Below, in pieces: positions 17,163 to 26,381 of a DNA stretch of 64,000 nucleotides. Each line of letters starts with the position of its first letter. Position 1 is the stretch's first letter. Under the pieces are notes generated by a model. That model saw nothing but the letters and a program-made list of their open reading frames with translations. It did no database searches and was not told the origin of the DNA. Source of the stretch: Pseudomonas parafulva (GTDB lineage Bacteria > Pseudomonadota > Gammaproteobacteria > Pseudomonadales > Pseudomonadaceae). Location: contig NZ_CP019952.1 of NCBI RefSeq assembly GCF_002021815.1, forward strand, positions 1,395,001 through 1,459,000. Reading direction: 5' to 3'. The position numbers and the translations under genes are program-made.

Positions 17163-20051
17163 ATGAATACTAAGGCTACTTCGCATGAAAAACAGGAAAC
17201 ATCGGCACGCCTAGGCTGGGGTGGCATGCTTGCCTTGGACCGCAGCCTCCTTGACCTTGTGCTACGTGAGCAGTATCTCGATGCGCTTGCTAACTTTGGT
17301 GCGATGGACCCTATCCATCTGGAGGCCTACCTTGACGAGGGCGAGCGCATCAGCGTTTCGGTGCAAGGGATGGTGCTGGGCGCGCCTCAGGTCGGCTTCC
17401 AGAACGCAACAGGGTTCAGCTCGGACTTGACGCTGCGGATGAACATCATTGCCGGGGAGTACATGCGAATTCTGCATCTTCCTGGCAGGCCTAAGCGCGT
17501 CGTGGAAAGCTTCACCATCACCGAAGGCATGGGCTATCGGGTCGAAGCACCGCTGGCCCTGAAGTGTAGCCGGCCAAAGACGAGCCGGTTCGCCTCGCTG
17601 GAGTTAAACCTTGCCCGTGCGGTCGAGTTTTCCACCAATTTGGGGCCAACCGAGTATGCCGGGGTCATGATTGGCCGGCGCTTGCAGGAATCGATCAGCT
17701 ATATGCGGGCTTACCAGCTCACCTATTCCCTGGGCCGTTTCGTCATGGACGACTACCATCCGCTGAGCCCGGAGCAGTTCATGGTGCGCACCATGCTCGC
17801 ACCTTGGGGAAAAAGTGAAGGTAGCCCCCGGTACGGGGACGGGGCAGCGCTGGTCTTCATGAAACTGGGGATCGACCTGCGCGCAGGGGGGCAGCCAACC
17901 CCGGGTAACGAAATCCCATATCCGATCGCAGAGAGTGCTACCAATTTGCCGGGTACCCTGATCCTTGTTCCGGATATCGCAGAGCTCGGGGCTGGTGGGG
18001 TGAAGGATGTGCTCAGTACCTTCAGCCTGCCCAACGGTTACGAGTTCGTTACTGGTACACCGCAACCAGGCATCGACCTTGTGGTGCCCGGACAGTGGAC
18101 AAAAACGCAGAACGCCGCAACGGTAGAGCCTGCTTTGGCGAGCGTGGTATCCGGGCGCACCATTGCTTTCACTGTTGATGGCGCGCCTGGCCCGGTGCAG
18201 TGGTCGGCCACCAACCTGAAACGCCCAGCGGCGGTCGGCACATTCAATGGTGCCATCTATAGTCCGCGTCCTGCAGGTAGTTTCGTCGAGGACCAGCAGA
18301 TGGTGCTGGTGACTGCCACTTCGGCTGAAGGCGGTGACGCAATGCGCAGTCATGCCTTGGTCATGGAAACCGCCCGAGCGGTGCAGGTCGTACCGCGCGT
18401 TGCCACCTGGGTGCAAGGTGAAGATCCGATCGAGCTGCGCGCCTCTAGTGTCGATGCCGGTAGCCTGCAATGGAGCCTAGTGGAGGCAGTACTGCTGTCG
18501 GAGGGGGAGCAGCGAGTTCAGACGCTTGCCAACCCGATAGGGAAACTTGAAGACAAGGGGGGCGGCCGGGCCATTTTCACGCCCGACCCGCCTGGCAGCG
18601 ACCGCGATTTGTTCAAGGTACAGCGAATCCGTTGCACCAACCGGCAGAACGGGGACAGTGCTGAAGCTTCGGTGGTGGTGATCAGGTGGCATGCGGGCCT
18701 GAACGTGGTGCCGTTCCACGTGGTGCAGGGGCTTTCGGTTCAATCCATACCCTTCACGGTAATGCCTGACGAGCCTGAGCTAGACCTTGGCCGCGATATA
18801 ACGTGGACTGTGAATGGCGAAGGCGTGTTTGTTGGCAACGTTTACACGCCTCCGGAAAATCCCCGATCACCCATTGCGGTGGTGACTGCGTTCGATGGCG
18901 TTGAGCGCACCGGCTACGCCATCGTCGAGTTCAGCGAAAGTCGGCAGGCAACCGCTGGCCTTATGTCATGGGAGAGCCTTAGCACCTTTGAACTTAAAGC
19001 CATCAGCGCGCCGCAGTGCTTTGCCAATGGCTGGCAGCAGATAGAAGTTGAGGTGACCGTTGCTGCGAGTAACGATCACAACGATCAACCGGTCGAGATC
19101 TCCGACGCCGATTTGGCAACGTTGAAGTTCTTGAATGTGGACAGCAACAACGAGCTACCTTTCCTGGCGCCGGATGAAGAAGCCTTGGCCGTTGGCAAGG
19201 CGGATGAAGAAGAGGAGGACTGGGCGGTAAACAGAGAGGCGAACAACATCGACCGGCAAGCAACAGCGCCCGCTGGGGGGAGCGCGCCGTTGGCGGCCAG
19301 AACCCGCCGATTCTACCTGCACTCCCGTAAGGCGGGGGTGATCAAGGTGATTGCGTCGATACAGAACACCTTGACGGGCAAGACGGTCACGTCTGCAGCC
19401 ACCGGCGAGAAAGGTAAGCTCGAGTTGCGCGGGCTGGTCACCCCGTCCTTCACGCAGGAACTGTATTCCTTCAAGCGCACGCGTGTGGCGGGCGATGCGT
19501 CACCGTCCGAGGGCGATGAATTCGCTTATGTCGATACCAGTACCGACAACTGGTTGCTGGAGCACGTCCTCAGAGAGGGCCGAGTAATCAAGTTCGCTCG
19601 CCTATTCATCAAGGATACCGACCCAAAATCGGCTGTACGGTGGTCTTGGGAGCCCGGGACGTCGCCGGGGCCAGTTCTGGACGATGATTTCGTCAGCTTC
19701 ACTGGGTTCTCCTTCCAGTCGGTTGATGGCCGAGTGAAGGACGATTTGCTGTTCGACGGACTTCTTTACCGCATGGCCAAGCATCGAACGTATGCACTGC
19801 CGACGAAGGTGCAAGGCACCAAGCCCGGTGCCGGGCAACTGATGATCGTCCTGCAGCGGGATACGGGGTTTGTTCTCTCGAGTAAAAGCGAGGAGTCGGG
19901 TTATCGCCAGGCGCTTGAAAAAAACTTGGAGTTCACGCTGCTGGATGTGGAAGGTAACGAACATCCCCTGACATTTTCTTTTGCTGTCACGGCTGACGAA
20001 GAGAGGCAGGGCATCACCCACCGCGATGTTCTGAAACTTTCAATTCGTTGA
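17163..20051 (+). CDS. TULIP/P47-like protein B with Ig-like C-terminus
   Basis: 962 residues; the ATG follows a strong AAGGAGG site located inside the end of gene A. It is a diverged relative of protein A: the opening LGWGGMLALDRSLLDLVLREQ matches TWGWDALLVF...LLSQEY, GFQNATGFSSDLTLRMNIIAG matches the same region of A, and YGDGAALVFMKLGIDLRAGG matches QGDGAVVVFVAMRGNDSGAY. Ig-like modules with the ending pattern Phe/Tyr-Thr/Ser-Pro follow (GAIYSPRPAG, AIFTPDPPGSD, NVYTPPENPRS). The acidic stretch around residues 670-705 (EEEEDW) is probably a linker, and a further ~250-residue beta domain follows. No signal peptide. With A it may form a hetero-oligomer. The activity is unknown. Confidence 0.7.
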   Translation: MNTKATSHEKQETSARLGWGGMLALDRSLLDLVLREQYLDALANFGAMDPIHLEAYLDEGERISVSVQGMVLGAPQVGFQNATGFSSDLTLRMNIIAGEYMRILHLPGRPKRVVESFTITEGMGYRVEAPLALKCSRPKTSRFASLELNLARAVEFSTNLGPTEYAGVMIGRRLQESISYMRAYQLTYSLGRFVMDDYHPLSPEQFMVRTMLAPWGKSEGSPRYGDGAALVFMKLGIDLRAGGQPTPGNEIPYPIAESATNLPGTLILVPDIAELGAGGVKDVLSTFSLPNGYEFVTGTPQPGIDLVVPGQWTKTQNAATVEPALASVVSGRTIAFTVDGAPGPVQWSATNLKRPAAVGTFNGAIYSPRPAGSFVEDQQMVLVTATSAEGGDAMRSHALVMETARAVQVVPRVATWVQGEDPIELRASSVDAGSLQWSLVEAVLLSEGEQRVQTLANPIGKLEDKGGGRAIFTPDPPGSDRDLFKVQRIRCTNRQNGDSAEASVVVIRWHAGLNVVPFHVVQGLSVQSIPFTVMPDEPELDLGRDITWTVNGEGVFVGNVYTPPENPRSPIAVVTAFDGVERTGYAIVEFSESRQATAGLMSWESLSTFELKAISAPQCFANGWQQIEVEVTVAASNDHNDQPVEISDADLATLKFLNVDSNNELPFLAPDEEALAVGKADEEEEDWAVNREANNIDRQATAPAGGSAPLAARTRRFYLHSRKAGVIKVIASIQNTLTGKTVTSAATGEKGKLELRGLVTPSFTQELYSFKRTRVAGDASPSEGDEFAYVDTSTDNWLLEHVLREGRVIKFARLFIKDTDPKSAVRWSWEPGTSPGPVLDDDFVSFTGFSFQSVDGRVKDDLLFDGLLYRMAKHRTYALPTKVQGTKPGAGQLMIVLQRDTGFVLSSKSEESGYRQALEKNLEFTLLDVEGNEHPLTFSFAVTADEERQGITHRDVLKLSIR

Positions 20052-20056
20052 GCAAC

Positions 20057-20105
20057 GGCTCACCTGGGTGCACGGGTGTGCCGAGGTGAGCCCACCATTC
20101 TTTTT
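20057..20105 (+). terminator. Intercistronic hairpin between TULIP-like B and Rhs2
   Basis: GGCTCACCT (20057-20065) pairs perfectly with AGGTGAGCC (20084-20092), and ATTCTTTTT follows at 20097-20105. It lies between the stop of gene B and the start of Rhs2, so it would terminate or attenuate transcription before Rhs2 and lower Rhs2 relative to the upstream genes. Confidence 0.65.
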
Positions 20106-20120
20106 CGGATGATAAACAAG

Positions 20121-23100
20121 ATGGCTATTGAAACTGTACTTCACTCCAATGCACTGAATGCGTCCAGCTTTGTGCAAAATAATGTCGACCCACGTACTGG
20201 CCAGTATGCGGTAAGTATCAACTTGCCAGCCCTTGTTGGTAATTATCAGGTCGGTCCAGAGCTGCCCATTCGCCTGGTGTTCAATCCATTCAGCGACAAC
20301 AATGTCGGCTTCGGCCGGGGGTGGTATGTCGACCTTACTCAATACGTGCCGGCTACGCGCATGTTGCGGCTTCACACCGGAGAAAGTTTCAAGGTGACCG
20401 GGTCTGGTGCAGAGCCGGGCATCAAGGAAAGAAAACTCGAAAGCTTTCGTTTTTTCGATGACAGTGAAGGGGGCAAGAAACAATACCGTGTGGTGCACAA
20501 GTCCTATATGGAAGAAGTGCTGAGCGAGTACGGTACCGGGGATAATCTTGTTGCACTGCCGTCTGAGGTTCGCGCCGCTTCGGGCCATCGTATTCTGTTG
20601 AGCTACACCGCCAACCAAAGGCTGGAGCGCATTGTCGACGGCACGGGTCAGGCGTTGCTGGAAATCAGCTATGGCAGCACGGTAACACTCAAGCTGCACC
20701 CTGGGGCCAATGGCGGCAAGCCGGTCGCCGAATACAAGCTCAGCCTGGTCAATGAGCAGTTGCGTCAGGTCGACTTGCCGGCCGAAGTGGGTGGCAACTG
20801 GCGGTTCGAATACACCACGTCTTTTGGTCTGACCTGCCTGGCCAAGGTTTCGACACCCTACGGTAGTGTGGAAGATATCCGCTACGGTGAGGGCGGTGAT
20901 ACAGGCCATCTGCTGCCAGGCGGTGGAACCCGTGCGGCGTTACCGCGTGTGACCTCGCATACGATCAACCCTGGCGGCGGCCAGCCGTCGATGAAAACCA
21001 GCTACACCTACACCGTCCTGCAAGATAGCATTGAGGCGCCGAACAACTTCGTCGGTAACGGCAGCGGTATCAGCTGGCGTGACGATGGTGAGGACAACCT
21101 CTATCGTGGCCGCTCCACCTACCTGTATGGCAGCACGGCGTCTCAATGGGGTAAAGGTGCGGATGGCAAGGACCAGGTATTGCGCACCACTCATCGCACG
21201 TACAACCGTTTTCACTTGCAGGTGGGTGAGGTCGTGGTGCAAGGCAAGAACCAACTTGTCAACAGCACGACGTATCACGGCAATGTAACGACTGAGTTCG
21301 ACAATCAGCCGCGTAACTTCCAGTTACCGCTGGAGCAAACCCGGGCGTGGTCACTGCTAGGGGATGCTTCCAGGTTTCGCCAAGAGCCTGCCACCAGGAC
21401 CGTATATGACCTGCATGGCAATTTGGTCGAGCAGATCCTGCCCTCCGGGCAGCGCACCGTGATCGCGTATTACCCTGCCGAAGACGACCCGGACGGCTTC
21501 GTACGCAACCAAAAAAGCGTGACGGAACATCCCGCAGCGGATGGCGACGAGCCTGCGCCGGTACTGCGAAAAAGCTTCCAGTACAAGGCGCTCGCTCGGG
21601 TAGCTTATCCGGGTGCCTCGATCAAACGATCGGCGTCCGATTGGCTGGTCCTTACGCAGGAAAGCCTGTGTGAGGTCGTTGGCGAGGTAGAGCAGGCAGC
21701 GTTGAAAGTGACCACCGTGAGCCCGGTCGATGACCCTGCCGACTTGCTGCGCCATGGGCGTTCATCGCTGGAAACCCTGGTCATGGGGGGTAAAAGTACC
21801 ACGACCGGTTTTACGTACAGCTTGGACGACCTCAATGGGCACCCTGTGCTGGTGACCGAGCAGCAGGTGACCGGCTTTGATCATGGGAGTATCGACCAAG
21901 AAACTGGCGAGCCGCGCCATGTTCGCAAGGTGATCACGCTGAAGCATTCGATGCTCATTGGCGAGCCGTTGCTCAATCGCGATGACAACGATGTTGAAAT
22001 CGAGTACGCCTACGATGCGTTACGCCGTGTGGTTCGTGAGACGGTGTCACCCAATGACGGTGCGTATACGGCATCTCGCACTTACACGTACGGGCTTGTG
22101 AGCGCACCGGGTGGTCAGGCCGTGCAAACCCGAATAGACGTCAAGGGAGTTGCCATCAACTCATACATTGATGGCCTGGGGCGAGTGGTGCGCGAAGAGC
22201 GGCACGATGCTGACGTCGACGCAGAAGATGTCCGCCTGCGTCAAGTCTTTCGCCCGCGCAGCTCGTTTACCTACGATGAACTTGGCCAATTGACCGAGGC
22301 AACCGAATACGACTGGATAGGCGAACAGCAAATGTCGTTGGCGACCCAGTATGCCTACGACGATTGGGGCGTACAGTGTTGCGAGACAGGGCCGGACGGG
22401 GTCAAGCGGTTCCAGGAGCATGACCCGATCGGCTCCAACCCTGACGGGACCGACCCCGAGGGCAATCTGCCCACCCAAACCGAGTGGAGCGAGTCTGCAG
22501 ATGGCAAGCTGAGCCTGGGCAAGACCATCACCTGGTTGAACCTGTTCGAGCAGCCTGCCCAAGTGCAGCGCTTTGACCTGGCGGATAAAATGTACGCCAC
22601 GCATGAGTACTTCTATGACGGCTTGGGGCGCAATGTACGGGAGATCGATGCGCGTAAAGCCGTTACCCGCTCCGGCTATGACGCTTTCGGCCGCCTGGTC
22701 GACCAGACACTGGCGGACAGGTCGGTGGTGCATCGCGACTATGCCGTGCACAGCAGTGAAGACTTGCCGATCAGTATCAGTGTCAACGGTGTCGTGCTGG
22801 GGGAGCAGGTTTTCGACGGTCTGAACCGTATGATCACCTCTGTTACCGGCGGACGGGCGCGGCACATGCACTATGAGCCTGGCCAGATCAAACCGAGCAA
22901 GGTGCGGACAGCCGCAGGCAATGTCATCGAGTATCAATACCTTCCTCAACTGGGTGAGGAGCCTCAACTACGGCGCATTCCGGGTAAGCAGGCCGACTAT
23001 ACATTCGACCCGCTCAACGCCCGGCTTACCCACTGCAAGGAGGAGGAAGAGGAATTGAGCCGCGTCTATTTCAGTACCGGCGAAATCAAGCAGGAAACCC

Positions 23101-23969
23101 GCGTTATCGGCGACGAAACCTGGACCATGGAGTACGGCACCAGCCTGTTGGGGCGCCAGTTGTTCTATAAGGATGTTCTCGGCCAGACGCAGACCTACGA
23201 TTATTACCCCAGCGGCCTGTTGGAGCGTACTGCACTGGGGAGCACAAGCAGTTGGTTCTTCTATGACGGGCTGAGCAATTCACAATGCATACTCACCCTG
23301 GATGGCACTCAAGGACTAGCCACCGAGCTGGAGTACGATCACCAAGGGCGCGAATGCCTGCGTCGGTTTGTGTTCCTCAGTAGCGTGCCTGAAGCGCCGA
23401 TCAAAGACTTTACGTTCGCCAATGAACGTGTGCAGGCGCTGGTTGCAGAGGCCGGGCTTTTGGTGCAGGCAGTACAGGAGCTGGCGCAGGAATACAGCGT
23501 GCTCGACCAGATCACGTCAAAACGCTTGAGTGATAATGGCACTGTCTTGCGTGAGGAAACATTCAAGTACGACCTGCGTGGTCGGCTGGAGGAATACAGT
23601 TGCGATGGGCTGGTTTCCCATAGCCCGACCGACCCGGCTGGGAAGACTATTCGTCAGCAGTATTTCGAATTTGATGCGCTCGACAACATCACCTGGGTGC
23701 TGACCGAATTCGAGGAAGAGGACGGCAGCAAGGGCAGTAACGAGGCTACCTATCTATTCGACAATGAAGACCCTGCGCAATTGAGTGGCGTGCGGAATAC
23801 CCATTCCGACTATGCAGACTTCACATTGCAATACGACAAGGACGGCAATATGAGCCTCGATGACAAGGGCAAGACGCTGACGTACGACGCCCTGGGCCGC
23901 CTGAGCAGCTATGACGGCAGTGGTTACAGTTACGATCCTTTGGACAGGTTGTCAGGCCAGGCGGTATGA
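20121..23969 (+). CDS. Rhs2: Rhs repeat protein lacking the core and C-terminal domain
   Basis: 1282 residues from the ATG at 20121 (GGAT at 9 nt; an in-frame ATG at 20109 is possible). It is clearly paralogous to Rhs1 along its length: VDPRTGQYAVSINLP, LHTGESFKVTGSGAEP and GISWRDDGEDNLYR have close counterparts there. YD repeats continue to the end (YDALGRLSSYDGSGYSYDPL), then the frame stops in DRLSGQAV. Alignment with Rhs1 by eye places this stop ~130 residues before the end of the conserved core. The GRGYRAYNPG...SPDS...INPYVY block and any effector tail are missing, and no remnant is visible in the 130 bp downstream. It is either a truncated gene or a deliberate open shell whose cap is supplied in trans. 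It is the last gene of the plus-strand run. Confidence 0.88.
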   Translation: MAIETVLHSNALNASSFVQNNVDPRTGQYAVSINLPALVGNYQVGPELPIRLVFNPFSDNNVGFGRGWYVDLTQYVPATRMLRLHTGESFKVTGSGAEPGIKERKLESFRFFDDSEGGKKQYRVVHKSYMEEVLSEYGTGDNLVALPSEVRAASGHRILLSYTANQRLERIVDGTGQALLEISYGSTVTLKLHPGANGGKPVAEYKLSLVNEQLRQVDLPAEVGGNWRFEYTTSFGLTCLAKVSTPYGSVEDIRYGEGGDTGHLLPGGGTRAALPRVTSHTINPGGGQPSMKTSYTYTVLQDSIEAPNNFVGNGSGISWRDDGEDNLYRGRSTYLYGSTASQWGKGADGKDQVLRTTHRTYNRFHLQVGEVVVQGKNQLVNSTTYHGNVTTEFDNQPRNFQLPLEQTRAWSLLGDASRFRQEPATRTVYDLHGNLVEQILPSGQRTVIAYYPAEDDPDGFVRNQKSVTEHPAADGDEPAPVLRKSFQYKALARVAYPGASIKRSASDWLVLTQESLCEVVGEVEQAALKVTTVSPVDDPADLLRHGRSSLETLVMGGKSTTTGFTYSLDDLNGHPVLVTEQQVTGFDHGSIDQETGEPRHVRKVITLKHSMLIGEPLLNRDDNDVEIEYAYDALRRVVRETVSPNDGAYTASRTYTYGLVSAPGGQAVQTRIDVKGVAINSYIDGLGRVVREERHDADVDAEDVRLRQVFRPRSSFTYDELGQLTEATEYDWIGEQQMSLATQYAYDDWGVQCCETGPDGVKRFQEHDPIGSNPDGTDPEGNLPTQTEWSESADGKLSLGKTITWLNLFEQPAQVQRFDLADKMYATHEYFYDGLGRNVREIDARKAVTRSGYDAFGRLVDQTLADRSVVHRDYAVHSSEDLPISISVNGVVLGEQVFDGLNRMITSVTGGRARHMHYEPGQIKPSKVRTAAGNVIEYQYLPQLGEEPQLRRIPGKQADYTFDPLNARLTHCKEEEEELSRVYFSTGEIKQETRVIGDETWTMEYGTSLLGRQLFYKDVLGQTQTYDYYPSGLLERTALGSTSSWFFYDGLSNSQCILTLDGTQGLATELEYDHQGRECLRRFVFLSSVPEAPIKDFTFANERVQALVAEAGLLVQAVQELAQEYSVLDQITSKRLSDNGTVLREETFKYDLRGRLEEYSCDGLVSHSPTDPAGKTIRQQYFEFDALDNITWVLTEFEEEDGSKGSNEATYLFDNEDPAQLSGVRNTHSDYADFTLQYDKDGNMSLDDKGKTLTYDALGRLSSYDGSGYSYDPLDRLSGQAV

Positions 23970-24037
23970 AGGCAGATGAAGTGAAGATCGGGCCGAGGAG
24001 CTAGTGCCCCTCGGTTAAGCGGATACTCAAGCAAATT

Positions 24038-24094
24038 GGGGCCATTTTGCACCCCTTCGCGTCAAACCGCCGCGCAGGGGTGCAAAATGGCCCC
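24038..24094. terminator. 18-bp perfect inverted repeat between convergent Rhs2 and pilin genes
   Basis: GGGGCCATTTTGCACCCC (24038-24055) is exactly complementary to 24077-24094 across a 21-nt loop. It lies between two convergent genes, so it is placed to act as a two-way terminator, although no long T run follows on either strand. Confidence 0.6.
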
Positions 24095-24102
24095 AGTAAC
24101 GC

Positions 24103-24642
24103 TTACGGTATGTCCACCCTGAACTGCACATCACTGTTGGCAAAGCCGGCGGTTACCTGCCTATCGATCGCTTTGTAGGCAGCAGAAAACAGCATGTCGG
24201 TGGGTTTGGTGTCATACAGGGGGTACTGTTTGGAGGCTATTCCGTTGTCTACTGGTGTGCCTGTGTTGTCCTTGATGATCAAGGCCAAACCCGTAGCACC
24301 ACCTGGTTCCAGAGCATACAGTGTACCGCTGGCGCCAGCGCCGCCGTAGTTCCCGGTAAAGGTCACGCGGGCATTGGCCCCTGGCAGCAGTATACAGCCA
24401 CCGCCCGGTGTAAGGCGCAAGCCGAAGGCGCGGTTGGCGGCCTCGTCATCTGCTTGCTTGAATTGGGCTGTGTGCACTGTGCCCATGTAGATTCTGGAAG
24501 CAGGTAGACCTGTCGAAGGGTCGATGATTTCAATCGCACAGGTCCCGCTGCTCACCTGGCCGAAGAAGTTGATCGAGCCGCTGTTCGCAAACGCCTGTTG
24601 ACTGGCCATGGCGAGCGCAAAGGCAATGACTAGAGGCTTCAT
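24103..24642 (-). CDS. Fimbrial major-type subunit 2
   Basis: 179 residues with an AAGGAG site 7 nt before the ATG at 24642. A signal peptide ending QQAFA precedes NSGSINFFGQV. The pilin signature is present: GSINFFGQVSSGTCAIEI with the first conserved Cys, a second Cys in GGGCILLPG, and the C-terminal beta-strand SDVQFRVDIP used for donor-strand exchange. It is close to subunit 1 (25511-26050); most blocks align without gaps, for example IIDPSTGLP and LYALEPGGA. The two flank the chaperone gene, so one is probably a duplicate of the other. This is the last gene of the subunit-chaperone-subunit piece; the usher that should follow is 17.5 kb further along the strand. Confidence 0.92.
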   Translation of the reverse strand: MKPLVIAFALAMASQQAFANSGSINFFGQVSSGTCAIEIIDPSTGLPASRIYMGTVHTAQFKQADDEAANRAFGLRLTPGGGCILLPGANARVTFTGNYGGAGASGTLYALEPGGATGLALIIKDNTGTPVDNGIASKQYPLYDTKPTDMLFSAAYKAIDRQVTAGFANSDVQFRVDIP

Positions 24643-24719
24643 GGAAATCTCCTTGATTTCTTGAGTCACAATGGCAAGCGAGCCCATAGGGCTCGCTTGC
24701 AGGTGTCGGGTGGGAGTGC

Positions 24720-25445
24720 TCAGGGGCTGCTGGACAGCGCCTTCTGCATCACCGGAGTAGCGACCCCGTAGTCATTGATGGTGGTAAAGGTCAACTGCAA
24801 GCCACTGAGCGATTTGATCCGGGCAAGGTCATAGACCTGCTGGCCAAACGGTGGCGCCATGGCCATGGCCTGTATAGCCTCTGTCGCACCTGCAGCGCTG
24901 ACTTCCAGGCGGCCGAATGTGTAATGGAAGGGTGTCGGGTTATCGACCACCAACTGGACACGTCCAGGGCCTTGACGTACGGACCATTTTAGCTCGCCGA
25001 TGCGGTCGGCGGGCCGGTCAGTCAATTGGCTGGGGCGATAGAAGAGCTTGAGGCGCGTACGCAGTGCGATATTGAGGACGTTCACATCATCAGGGCTGAC
25101 CTCGGGGATTTCCTGAATATTGAGGTAGAACAGTGTTTCCCTGTCATTAGGCAGCGCGTTGGGCAGGTGGTTGATCTGCACCATCTGCTCCTTGCTCGGG
25201 TCCAGACGGAACAAACCGGGAGAGGTCGCCAGCGGGACGGGTGTGTCGGTATCGTCCGTGGCGGTGTTGACCCAGCTTTGCACCGCGTAGGGGCGAGGGC
25301 TAGGGTTGGCTATCACCACCGAGGTGCTGCGTTTGTCGCTGTCGAACACGACTCGCGTGGTGTTGACGGTCAGCGCTGCCTGAGCAGTCTGCAGGGCGGC
25401 TGCCAAGTAAATACCCAATGCGAGGCGGCGCGGGTGAATCTTCAT
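24720..25445 (-). CDS. Periplasmic fimbrial chaperone (PapD/FimC family)
   Basis: 241 residues with a signal peptide (LALGIYLAAALQTAQA). Two Ig-like domains are visible. The first strand LTVNTTRVVFDSDKRSTSVV contains the conserved Arg of the subunit-binding cleft. The family signature LPNDRETLFYLNIQEIP is present, and RLKLFYRP supplies the conserved Lys. It binds subunits in the periplasm by donor-strand complementation and delivers them to the usher at 4028-6544. Its gene lies between two pilin genes on the same strand, with 65 bp to the upstream and 77 bp to the downstream subunit gene, consistent with one operon. Confidence 0.95.
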   Translation of the reverse strand: MKIHPRRLALGIYLAAALQTAQAALTVNTTRVVFDSDKRSTSVVIANPSPRPYAVQSWVNTATDDTDTPVPLATSPGLFRLDPSKEQMVQINHLPNALPNDRETLFYLNIQEIPEVSPDDVNVLNIALRTRLKLFYRPSQLTDRPADRIGELKWSVRQGPGRVQLVVDNPTPFHYTFGRLEVSAAGATEAIQAMAMAPPFGQQVYDLARIKSLSGLQLTFTTINDYGVATPVMQKALSSSP

Positions 25446-25510
25446 CTGACGATACCTTCTGAATAATATGAGGAAGCCTCAGGCGGTATCAGCTCGCCTG
25501 AGGCGCGTTC

Positions 25511-26050
25511 TCATGGAATATCGACCAGAAATTGCACATCGGTGTTAGCCGTACCGGCCGTCACGGCGGTACCTATGGATTTGTAGGCCGCAGAGAAGAT
25601 CATGGTGGTAGGGTTCGTGTCATCCAGTGGGTAATCCTTGGAGGCCAGGCCGTTATCCACGGGGGTGCCGGCATTGTCCTTGATGATCAAGGCCAGGTTG
25701 TTGGCTCCGCCTGGTTCCAACGCATACAACGTACCACCTGTGCCGGCGCCGCCATAGGCGGCAGTGAAGGTGACAGTGGCATTGCTACCAGGGGCAACGA
25801 CGCAACCAGCGCCTGGGGTGATACGCATGCCGAAGGCGCGAGATGCCGCTTCATCGCCAACGGCGGTGAACTGCGAAACACTGACGTTGCCCATGTTGAC
25901 GCGGGCTACCGGCAGGCCTGTCGACGGGTCGATGATTTCGATCGGGCACGTCCCGGCATGCACCTGGCCGTAGAAGTTGATCGAGCCAGTGTTGGCTAAT
26001 GCGGCGTTGCTGGCCAGGCCAAGTGTTAAAGCCAGGAGAGTTTTTTTCAT
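25511..26050 (-). CDS. Fimbrial major-type subunit 1
   Basis: 179 residues from the ATG at 26050, preceded by GGAG. A signal peptide (LLALTLGLASNAALA) precedes NTGSINFYGQVHAGTCPIEI, the pilin start with the first Cys. The second Cys is in GAGCVVAPG and the C-terminus is TDVQFLVDIP. It is the first gene of the fimbrial transcript and so is probably the main shaft subunit. It is nearly the same length as subunit 2 and alignable along its whole length. The upstream 331 bp, divergent from a plus-strand gene, must hold its promoter. Confidence 0.92.
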   Translation of the reverse strand: MKKTLLALTLGLASNAALANTGSINFYGQVHAGTCPIEIIDPSTGLPVARVNMGNVSVSQFTAVGDEAASRAFGMRITPGAGCVVAPGSNATVTFTAAYGGAGTGGTLYALEPGGANNLALIIKDNAGTPVDNGLASKDYPLDDTNPTTMIFSAAYKSIGTAVTAGTANTDVQFLVDIP

Positions 26051-26381
26051 TAGGAGCTCCAGGTTAGCGTGTGTCAGGTGAATATTGGGTAAGGCTGCAC
26101 AAGCATCGCTAAATGCGACGGTGCACAGCGTGCAAGTTTGCTTGTGGTTCGTATGTAGGAAAAATCTGAAGTCCAATTGGCTTGCGCTGATCTTCTCTCC
26201 CGGTTCTACGGCAGTTGTTCGATGGAAGGTGATGCTGTTTCCATGGTCTGTTTCATAGAGCGTGAAAGGGCCGTGCGGTTGCGTCAACTGATAGAAATAG
26301 CAGTTGCCAAACCGTTAAGGCCATGCACGCCGGGCAGCACAGTCGCACTGTGAGACTAAACTTTGTCTGGCACTGGTAAAA
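26051..26381. other. Divergent intergenic region between fimbrial subunit 1 and TULIP-related gene
   Basis: 331 bp without a supported gene. It must carry the promoter of the fimbrial piece (minus) and that of the gene starting near 26382 (plus), but no box pair stands out clearly. The 22-bp dyads of the 12.5-kb region do not recur here. Confidence 0.4.
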
